Shown: positions 1-4,797 of the stretch, one piece after another | Layout: each line of letters starts with the position of its first letter | How positions within the stretch are numbered: position 1 is the stretch's first letter | Assembly: GCA_025655635.1 (NCBI GenBank) | Contig: JAHXIM010000357.1 | Location: 1 to 8,516 of the forward strand | Origin: a gamma proteobacterium symbiont of Lucinoma myriamae | GTDB taxonomy: Bacteria; Pseudomonadota; Gammaproteobacteria; GRL18 | Reading direction: 5' to 3' | Length of the DNA stretch: 8,516 nucleotides | Position numbers and translations under genes: made by a program | The notes under the pieces: generated by a model | What the model saw: only the letters and a program-made list of their open reading frames with translations | Told to the model about the DNA's origin: nothing | Database searches by the model: none

Positions 1-80
1 TGATTCAAACTGATATCATATTATTGTAATGACAGATAACAATTTGATCAGGAACAATTAAATTACAATTAATGTTGTAC

Positions 81-114
81 GATAATCTATCGATTCATGA
101 TGATTATCTTTTTT
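81..114 (+). terminator. Probable intrinsic terminator in the yfgM leader
   Basis: The arms GATAATC (81-87) and GATTATC (102-108) are exact reverse complements. The stem extends inward by ATC (89-91) pairing with GAT (99-101) after a one-base bulge, leaving a 7-base loop. Six T residues (109-114) follow directly. This is the shape of a Rho-independent terminator, although the stem is AT-rich and therefore weak. A second weak hairpin, AGGAT (116-120) with ATCCT (138-142), follows. It most likely ends a transcript from upstream of the window (hisS in many relatives, not visible here). It could also act as a leaky attenuator in front of yfgM. Confidence 0.55.
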
Positions 115-159
115 CAGGATCGACTAAATAGTAGAGCATCCTTTGCTTAAGGAAATAAA

Positions 160-789
160 ATGGATAATTACGAAACAGAAGAACAACAAGTTGAAGCCAT
201 AAAAAAGTGGTTGACTGAAAATTATAAAATGGTAATAGTGCTGGCAATTGTGGGACTTGGTAGTATTGTCGGTGTCCAGCAATGGAAACAAAACAAACTG
301 GTGACAGCACAAACGGCATCAGTAGAATACGATCATATTTTACAGGCGGTTAAAGGCAATAAGGATGAGCAAATAAGTCAACAGGTAAACACCATGTTGA
401 CTGACTACTCAGATTATCCTTATGCCGCCTTATCAGCCATGCTTGAAGCAAAACAAATGATTAATGCGGGTAAGTTTGCTGAAGCAGAAGAAAAATATCA
501 ATGGGTTATTGCTAATGCACAGGCGTCTAACTTAAAGCATATTTCCCGAGTACGCCTGGCAAGTTTAATGGCTGCACAAGGTAAAAATGAACAAGCTCTA
601 AAAGTACTCGAAGTTGAGCAGGGTAGTTTTAAAGCCACTTATCTGGAAGTTAAAGGCGATATTCTCGTTGCTTTAAAACGTACAGATGAAGCACGCTCTG
701 CCTATGATCAGGCATTGCAGGCCTATGCTGCAATCGGTGCTAATACACAGGTATTAAAAGTTAAACGTAATGATTTAGGAAATTCATAA
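160..789 (+). CDS. yfgM: YfgM-type ancillary SecYEG translocon subunit (TPR-like membrane protein)
   Basis: The 209-residue product is close to the 206 residues of E. coli YfgM. It has an acidic cytoplasmic N-terminus (about residues 1-20), one hydrophobic membrane segment (about 24-41) and a periplasmic helical domain. That domain has TPR-like repeats rich in alanine and leucine, including the stretches around residues 85-115 and 125-190. In E. coli, YfgM associates with SecYEG and PpiD and helps periplasmic proteins fold after translocation. The start is supported by AAGGA six to seven bases upstream. The stop codon overlaps the bamB start by one base (TAATG), so the two are translationally coupled. 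The yfgM-bamB-der order is a known gammaproteobacterial arrangement and supports the call. Family membership is secure; the exact partner proteins are inferred from E. coli. Confidence 0.92.
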   Translation: MDNYETEEQQVEAIKKWLTENYKMVIVLAIVGLGSIVGVQQWKQNKLVTAQTASVEYDHILQAVKGNKDEQISQQVNTMLTDYSDYPYAALSAMLEAKQMINAGKFAEAEEKYQWVIANAQASNLKHISRVRLASLMAAQGKNEQALKVLEVEQGSFKATYLEVKGDILVALKRTDEARSAYDQALQAYAAIGANTQVLKVKRNDLGNS

Positions 790-1955
790 TGAAACAAATT
801 ATTACTCTCACCATCACCGTTTTGTTGAGTTTATCGCTAACGGGCTGTGGCTGGACTGATAGTTTTTTTGGCGGTGATGACAACTCCATTCCTCCTACTG
901 AATTAGAAGATATTACAGGATCAGTGCAAGTTCGCTCTGTGTGGAGTAGTAATATTGGTGTCGGGCTTGATGGTGCGTTTGTTAATCTTCAGCCCGCTAT
1001 GACGGAATCAAATATTTTTACCGTCGACCGTGAAGGTCAGGTGACATCACTGAGTTTAGATTCAGGCAATGTCAATTGGCAAGTCGAACTGGAAATGACG
1101 ATTACAGGTGGTATTGGTATTGGCCAGGGTGTTCTCATTGTCGGTAATAATCGTGGTGAGATCATTGTCTTAGATGCTGACGACGGCTCTGTTAAATGGC
1201 AAAAAGAATTGAGTAGTGTCATGCTGTCAGCACCACTGGTGCAAGATGATGTGTTAATAGTACGTACTGGTGATGGCAGGGTGTTCGGCTTAAATGTTGA
1301 AGGTGGCAGTCAAATATGGGTTTATGACCGCGGTGTGCCTGTGCTTACATTACGTGGCAATAGCAGTCCGTTAATTGGTGGACGAGAGCTGGTTTTTACC
1401 GGTTTTGATAGTGGTAAAGTGGCAGCTGTCGGTGTTCAGCATGGTCGCCTGTTATGGGAAGCTAATGCTTCTGTACCGAGAGGTCGTTCTGACTTAGAAC
1501 GACTGGTTGATATTGATGGCAGTATGGTTTTAATTGGCAGAGTGTTATATGTTGCTGCTTATCAGGGGCGCATTGTTGCTATTGATGCCCTTGAAGGTGA
1601 GATTTTATGGGCCAAAGAAATGTCTTCCTACGTTGGTATTTCAGCGAATGAGCGACATATTTATGTAACCGATTCTGATAGCAATCTATGGGCTGTGGAT
1701 CGTGTGTCGGGTGAAATGTTGTGGAAACAGGACAAGCTGGCTTACCGTCAACTCACCGCTCCAATTTCTATTGATGAATACATTTTAGTAGGTGATTTTG
1801 AAGGTTATGTGCATATTATTTCTCAAACAGACGGCGAATTAGTGGGTCGTGAAAAATTTGATGGTGATGGTTACCATGTCCAGCCTCAGGTTGACGGCAA
1901 TACCGTTTATATCTATGGTAATGGCGGCAAGTTAGCAGCCTTACAGATTAATTAA
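789..1955 (+). CDS. bamB: Outer membrane assembly lipoprotein BamB
   Basis: The 388-residue product is about the length of E. coli BamB (392). A lipoprotein signal peptide ends in the lipobox L-T-G-C, with lipidated Cys20. Gly at +2 allows sorting to the outer membrane. The mature protein is a beta-propeller of PQQ-like repeats: Gly-x-x-x-Trp blade signatures recur at Trp97, Trp137, Trp177, Trp223, Trp274 and Trp312. The Asp-Leu-Glu-Arg-Leu-Val-Asp-Ile-Asp stretch (235-243) resembles the conserved BamB segment in the region that contacts BamA. BamB is the scaffold subunit of the BAM complex, which inserts beta-barrel proteins into the outer membrane. The start overlaps the yfgM stop by one base and der follows after 20 bases, so the three are probably co-transcribed. 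No defects are seen. Confidence 0.95.
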   Translation: MKQIITLTITVLLSLSLTGCGWTDSFFGGDDNSIPPTELEDITGSVQVRSVWSSNIGVGLDGAFVNLQPAMTESNIFTVDREGQVTSLSLDSGNVNWQVELEMTITGGIGIGQGVLIVGNNRGEIIVLDADDGSVKWQKELSSVMLSAPLVQDDVLIVRTGDGRVFGLNVEGGSQIWVYDRGVPVLTLRGNSSPLIGGRELVFTGFDSGKVAAVGVQHGRLLWEANASVPRGRSDLERLVDIDGSMVLIGRVLYVAAYQGRIVAIDALEGEILWAKEMSSYVGISANERHIYVTDSDSNLWAVDRVSGEMLWKQDKLAYRQLTAPISIDEYILVGDFEGYVHIISQTDGELVGREKFDGDGYHVQPQVDGNTVYIYGNGGKLAALQIN

Positions 1956-1975
1956 TAAAGAGCTAAAAAAAAGTT

Positions 1976-3433
1976 ATGAAGCCGGTAATTGCCCTCGTGG
2001 GTCGTCCTAATGTGGGCAAATCAACACTGTTTAATCGTCTGACTAAAACGCGTGATGCACTTGTGGCTGATATGCCGGGAGTAACACGTGATAGACAATA
2101 TGGCGATGGTGCGGTGGGAGATCGCCCCTATATCGTAATTGATACCGGCGGTCTTAGTGGTGAAGATGAAGGTATTGAGACGCTTATGCAGTCTCAGGTT
2201 TATCAAGCCATGCAGGAAGCCAACATTATCCTGTTTTTAGTGGATGGCCGTGGTGGTATTACCGGACATGATCAAACGATTGCGCAACGCTTACGTCAGC
2301 TGGGCAAAGAAATTATTGTTTTGGTTAATAAAGCCGAAGGCATGAATGAAGACGTGGTTGAAGCTGAATTTCATGCATTGGGTCTGGGTCAACCGTATGC
2401 GGTATCTTCCTCTCATGGTGATGGTATTGCTCCGCTAATGGAAGAACTACTGGCAGAAATTCCTATTGAAGAAGATGAATCTGAAGAGGATGATGACAAA
2501 TCGTATGAAAACTCCTATAAAAAGAATGGTATAAAACTAGCCATTGTTGGTCGTCCTAATGTCGGCAAATCAACCCTGATTAATCGCCTGATGGGTGAAG
2601 AGCGAGTAGTAGCATTTGATATGCCGGGTACTACTCGAGATAGTATTTTCATTCCTTTTGAACGTGACGGCAAGCGCTATACTTTTATTGATACCGCTGG
2701 TGTCAGACGCCGCAGCCGGGTCAAAGAAACCATTGAAAAATTCTCTATTATTAAAGCATTGCAGGCAATAGAATCTGCTAATGTTGTTGTGTTGATGCTG
2801 GATGCTCACGAAGGACTTACGGATCAGGATTTACATCTACTCAGTTATGTCATTGATACCGGTAGAGCATTAATTATTGCTATTAACAAATGGGACGGTA
2901 TGACCAAAGATGCGCGCGAATTTGTTAAAGAACAATTAGAGCGTCGCTTGCCTTTTCTTGATTATGCCAAATACCATTATATTTCTGCTTTACATGGCAG
3001 TGGTGTTGGACTCCTCTATGATTCAGTTGATAAAGCCTATGAATCAGCAATGAAACGACACCTGCCTGCGACATTGAGTCGCTTATTGGAAGATGCGGTA
3101 CAAATGCATCAACCCCCATTAGCTCGTGGTCGTCGCATTAAACTGCGTTATGCACATCAGGGTGGACAAAATCCACCGCTTATTGTGATCCACGGTAGTC
3201 AGACAGAGCATATTCCTGAATCCTATAAACGCTATCTAATGAATTCATTTCGTAAATGGTTAAAACTGGAAGCGACTCCGATCAGGCTGGAATTTAAAAA
3301 CAGCGCTAATCCTTATCGCGGCACTAAAAGAAATAATGACAAGACTAAACAACTGATGCAAAAGCGACATCGTCAGACTAAAAATATGGCGAAAAAATAT
3401 GCTGGTAAAAAGAACAAGAGAACGAATAGGTAA
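1976..3433 (+). CDS. der: Ribosome-assembly double GTPase Der (EngA)
   Basis: This 485-residue essential GTPase matures the 50S subunit. Two tandem G domains are visible. The first has P-loop GRPNVGKST at 9-17, the GVTRDR switch at 35-40, DTGG at 56-59 and NKAE at 118-121. The second has GRPNVGKST at 192-200, GTTRD at 218-222, DTAG at 239-242 and NKWD at 304-307. A very acidic linker (165-175) separates them. A KH-like RNA-binding domain (about 360-445) precedes a strongly basic tail (about 450-485) rich in Lys and Arg, expected to touch rRNA. The ribosome binding site is weak: AAAGAG lies about 13 bases upstream. Coupling to bamB translation may compensate. It is the last gene of the operon, and its stop codon lies inside an inverted repeat shared with the convergent gene. 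Confidence 0.97.
   Translation: MKPVIALVGRPNVGKSTLFNRLTKTRDALVADMPGVTRDRQYGDGAVGDRPYIVIDTGGLSGEDEGIETLMQSQVYQAMQEANIILFLVDGRGGITGHDQTIAQRLRQLGKEIIVLVNKAEGMNEDVVEAEFHALGLGQPYAVSSSHGDGIAPLMEELLAEIPIEEDESEEDDDKSYENSYKKNGIKLAIVGRPNVGKSTLINRLMGEERVVAFDMPGTTRDSIFIPFERDGKRYTFIDTAGVRRRSRVKETIEKFSIIKALQAIESANVVVLMLDAHEGLTDQDLHLLSYVIDTGRALIIAINKWDGMTKDAREFVKEQLERRLPFLDYAKYHYISALHGSGVGLLYDSVDKAYESAMKRHLPATLSRLLEDAVQMHQPPLARGRRIKLRYAHQGGQNPPLIVIHGSQTEHIPESYKRYLMNSFRKWLKLEATPIRLEFKNSANPYRGTKRNNDKTKQLMQKRHRQTKNMAKKYAGKKNKRTNR
2000..2025 (+). repeat. P-loop direct repeat, copy 1 (within der)
   Basis: The 26 bases encoding the first Der P-loop match those at 2549-2574 with a single mismatch (TGTGGG against TGTCGG). 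It reflects the ancient duplication of the G domain. Similarity continues less exactly into the Asn-Arg-Leu codons that follow. It is part of the coding sequence, not a mobile repeat. Confidence 0.75.
2549..2574 (+). repeat. P-loop direct repeat, copy 2 (within der)
   Basis: This is the partner of the repeat at 2000-2025 and encodes the second Der P-loop. The two copies share even synonymous codon positions, which protein-level conservation alone does not require. Confidence 0.75.
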
Positions 3434-3465
3434 AGATAGCGTTAAACGCTTAATAGTATCTTTAC
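3430..3465. terminator. Inverted repeat between convergent der and cNMP-binding gene, probable bidirectional terminator
   Basis: GTAAAGATA (3430-3438) is the exact reverse complement of TATCTTTAC (3457-3465). Nested inside is AGCGT-TAA-ACGCT (3438-3450), so the RNA from either strand can fold into a branched or long imperfect hairpin. The der stop codon TAA (3431-3433) lies in the left arm, and the complement of the opposing gene's stop (3462-3464) lies at the mirror position in the right arm. There is no strong T tract on either side, so termination may be weak, or the hairpin may instead protect the 3' ends. Confidence 0.55.
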
Positions 3466-3929
3466 TGAGTCATGGTCATAAATGTTGTGATTTGAGCTGA
3501 TGCTTTTCTTAAATTTAAGCTCAACAGACGTGCAATACCTTTAAGAATTTTGATGCCGACCTGGGGGTGTTTCGCTAATAATGTATTAAAGTCATCCCGG
3601 CGTAAAATCAGTATTGTTGAAGGTTTGCAGGCCCGTACGGTTGTCGAGCGTGTTAAGCCGTCGATTAATGCCATTTCACCTAATGAGTCCCCCGTAGTTA
3701 TTTTTGAGATAACCACTTCTTTATTATCAAGTGTCTTAACAATTTCCAGTTCACCGGAAGTCACAAAGCTTAAAAAGCTGCCATGCTGACCTTCTTTACA
3801 CACTAAACCATCCATAGACAGATCTTTGGGAAAAAGATAGTTTGACAGGATCTGGGTATCATTTGTATCAAGATCATGGAAAACAGGAATCTCTGAAATT
3901 AAATACTCAAGTTCTTTATTTATATTCAT
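3462..3929 (-). CDS. Stand-alone cyclic-nucleotide-binding domain protein
   Basis: The 155-residue protein consists almost entirely of a CRP/cNMP-binding beta-roll (about residues 15-120) followed by helices (about 120-145). The phosphate-binding cassette is visible as G-D-S-L-G-E-M-A-L (80-88) and T-R-S-T-T-V-R (93-99). Glu85 and Arg94 sit where CRP family members bind the cyclic nucleotide's ribose and phosphate. CRP and FNR proteins are usually 200 or more residues with a C-terminal helix-turn-helix. Here the frame ends after what would be the dimerisation helix, so no DNA-binding domain is seen. It has no membrane segment or signal peptide and is probably a cytoplasmic sensor or adaptor. 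The start has a poor Shine-Dalgarno site, but an in-frame stop four codons upstream (TAG) rules out a longer form. Its partner is unknown. Confidence 0.85.
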   Translation of the reverse strand: MNINKELEYLISEIPVFHDLDTNDTQILSNYLFPKDLSMDGLVCKEGQHGSFLSFVTSGELEIVKTLDNKEVVISKITTGDSLGEMALIDGLTRSTTVRACKPSTILILRRDDFNTLLAKHPQVGIKILKGIARLLSLNLRKASAQITTFMTMTQ

Positions 3930-3995
3930 TCGTGTTATGTTCTATTTTTCAAGGGACTAGGAATTTCAACTCTCTTAATCATAAAAGAGATAAAA

Positions 3996-4004
3996 ATATT
4001 AGCA
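3996..4004 (-). promoter_or_regulatory. Candidate extended -10 promoter for the cNMP-binding gene
   Basis: On the minus strand the sequence reads TGC followed by TAATAT, an extended -10 element with four of six matches to TATAAT. A start site near 3989 would give a leader of about 60 bases. That leader contains a small hairpin, TCTCTT (3971-3976) with AAGAGA (3985-3990). No good -35 is present at the usual spacing, so the promoter may be weak or activator-dependent. Confidence 0.3.
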
Positions 4005-4005
4005 A

Positions 4006-4017
4006 GGCTATATAGCC
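4006..4017. promoter_or_regulatory. 12-bp perfect palindrome, possible operator
   Basis: GGCTATATAGCC is a perfect dyad directly upstream of the candidate -10 of the cNMP-binding gene, in what would be the promoter spacer. That position suits a repressor or a spacer-binding regulator. No known regulator consensus is recognised, and the core TATATA is AT-rich, so this is tentative. Confidence 0.3.
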
Positions 4018-4031
4018 AAATAGGTGGAAAA

Positions 4032-4047
4032 AGTGACTCTAATCACA
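4032..4047. promoter_or_regulatory. CRP-like binding site
   Basis: AGTGACTCTAATCACA fits the CRP/Vfr pattern TGTGA-N6-TCACA, with only the first base of the left half different. The flank AAA before it matches the extended CRP consensus. It lies between divergent genes. Its centre (4039.5) is about 53 bases from the centre of the candidate -10 TATAAA (4090-4095) of the plus-strand gene. That is close to the spacing of a class I CRP promoter (site at -61.5). Whether this organism has a CRP or Vfr homologue is not visible in the window. Confidence 0.5.
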
Positions 4048-4064
4048 CGAATTTTAAGTATATC

Positions 4065-4095
4065 TTGAAATTTATAATAAATCTTGTAGTATAAA
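4065..4095 (+). promoter_or_regulatory. Candidate promoter for the 44-residue membrane protein gene
   Basis: TTGAAA (4065-4070) matches five of six bases of the -35 consensus and TATAAA (4090-4095) five of six of the -10. The spacing of 19 is longer than ideal. Alternatives are TAGTAT at 4087-4092 (spacing 16) and a perfect TATAAT at 4073-4078, which has no recognisable -35. The CRP-like site lies just upstream, consistent with an activated promoter. Confidence 0.4.
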
Positions 4096-4145
4096 CCCTA
4101 CATTATTCTAATAACTCTTACAAAGAAATGACAGGTTTATAAATA

Positions 4146-4280
4146 ATGATATATTTTATAGTGGTAGCCTCATTTATAGCAGGGTTTATGTTGAGCTCGG
4201 TATTAGCTCGAAATGCATTGTGTGAACAGAAACAAAAACAAAAAAATATCTCTGTTTTGCTAAAAGACTTTCGAAAATAA
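4146..4280 (+). CDS. Small single-pass membrane protein (44 residues), unknown function
   Basis: The frame runs from ATG at 4146 to TAA at 4278. Residues 2-20 (I-Y-F-I-V-V-A-S-F-I-A-G-F-M-L-S-S-V-L) form one strongly hydrophobic segment. A polar, basic tail follows, with Arg22, a Lys/Gln-rich run (28-33) and Arg43-Lys44. The lack of positive charge before the helix and the positive tail predict the N-terminus outside and the C-terminus in the cytoplasm. AGG (4133-4135) lies 10 bases upstream, a modest ribosome binding site. A promoter and a CRP-like site precede it, and a hairpin terminator begins five bases after the stop. Such clean boundaries argue for a real gene. I do not recognise the family. 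It might be a small subunit of a membrane complex or a spurious frame. Confidence 0.55.
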   Translation: MIYFIVVASFIAGFMLSSVLARNALCEQKQKQKNISVLLKDFRK

Positions 4281-4285
4281 TCAAA

Positions 4286-4309
4286 CCGGATAAATGAAAT
4301 TCTATCCGG
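4286..4309. terminator. Bidirectional hairpin terminator between the small membrane protein and cytochrome genes
   Basis: CCGGATA (4286-4292) pairs perfectly with TATCCGG (4303-4309) across a 10-base loop. On the plus strand it is followed by CTTTATATT, and on the minus strand by TTTGATTATTTT, so it can stop transcripts from both convergent genes. Confidence 0.7.
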
Positions 4310-4314
4310 CTTTA

Positions 4315-4334
4315 TATTGAATAGCTATTCAATA
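4315..4334. repeat. Perfect 20-bp palindrome
   Basis: TATTGAATAGCTATTCAATA is its own reverse complement over all 20 bases. It begins one base beyond the stop codon of the cytochrome gene and sits next to the CCGGATA hairpin. The cytochrome transcript would therefore carry two tandem hairpins. It may be an extra terminator or 3'-end stabiliser, or a protein-binding dyad. Confidence 0.7.
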
Positions 4335-4335
4335 G

Positions 4336-4641
4336 TTATTTATCAATAGAATGCTCAAGAGCGTATTGACTGACGGCCTTAAGGCCATCACCGGTAATAT
4401 TTGGAAATTTTGGCATGATCAGACTGCCGGAACTAATTTTCTTAGCAAAGAAATCAGCGTTTCTCTTTTCACTGGCAATTTCATAATAGATATTATCCTT
4501 ACCTTCAATTGCTTCATGACATTCCATACAGGCGCCTTTAAAAATATCTTCACCTGTAGCACCGGCAACGGGTGTGTAGTCGCGACTACAGCCAGACAAT
4601 AACAGGCCGGCAGAAGCCGTTAATAAAAGCAGTTTTTTCAT
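4336..4641 (-). CDS. Monoheme c-type cytochrome lipoprotein
   Basis: The 101-residue protein has a Lys-Lys-started signal peptide with the lipobox L-L-S-G-C, giving a lipidated Cys18. Serine at +2 suggests outer-membrane or periplasm-facing anchoring. The heme attachment motif C-M-E-C-H lies at 38-42. Met76, in the sequence I-M-P-K-F-P, is the likely second axial ligand, as in class I cytochromes c. With about 83 mature residues it is a minimal single-heme electron carrier acting on the periplasmic side. AAGGA about seven bases upstream supports the start. It is transcribed alone, with its own promoter (4699-4707) and terminator, and is divergent from rimO. Its redox partner is not encoded here, and a role as a soluble-type shuttle to a terminal oxidase is inference. 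Confidence 0.88.
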   Translation of the reverse strand: MKKLLLLTASAGLLLSGCSRDYTPVAGATGEDIFKGACMECHEAIEGKDNIYYEIASEKRNADFFAKKISSGSLIMPKFPNITGDGLKAVSQYALEHSIDK

Positions 4642-4698
4642 TTCTTTTCCTTAATTATTTAAAAATGTTTATTCGTTTCATGTAAATTTTGATGTCGA

Positions 4699-4727
4699 AT
4701 AATAGCATAACCACTAAGTCATTTAAA
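4699..4727 (-). promoter_or_regulatory. Extended -10 promoter of the cytochrome gene
   Basis: On the minus strand, TGC directly precedes TATTAT (4699-4704), a good extended -10. TTTAAA (4722-4727) lies 17 bases upstream and matches four of six bases of the -35 consensus. The predicted start near 4692 gives a leader of about 50 bases. Confidence 0.5.
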
Positions 4728-4728
4728 T

Positions 4729-4737
4729 TGCTATAAT
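4729..4737 (+). promoter_or_regulatory. Extended -10 promoter of rimO
   Basis: TGC followed by a perfect TATAAT (4732-4737) is a consensus extended -10. No clear -35 exists at 16-18 bases, which extended -10 promoters tolerate. Transcription would start near 4744, about 54 bases before the rimO start. The element lies within 10 bases of the -35 of the opposing cytochrome promoter, so the two polymerase sites overlap on the DNA. Confidence 0.65.
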
Positions 4738-4797
4738 ACGCCTATTTACTTTCATATATGCTACTTTCATTTACAGAGTGGTTTTATCAGGAATAAC

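Noticed and set aside
1..80. Tail of an upstream gene such as hisS at the start of the window
   Set aside because: All three plus-strand frames stop within 29 bases and the few residues before the stops match nothing identifiable.
104..319. Minus-strand frames of 71 and 62 codons over the yfgM leader and start
   Set aside because: They are antisense to yfgM, whose identity is clear. Their hydrophobic composition simply mirrors the yfgM codons.
3550..3789. 79-codon plus-strand frame opposite the cNMP-binding gene
   Set aside because: It lies wholly antisense to a gene with a clear conserved domain, lacks any recognisable motif and has no ribosome binding site.
4351..4602. 83-codon plus-strand frame opposite the cytochrome gene
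   Set aside because: It is antisense to a gene with an intact lipobox and heme motif, and is a shadow frame.
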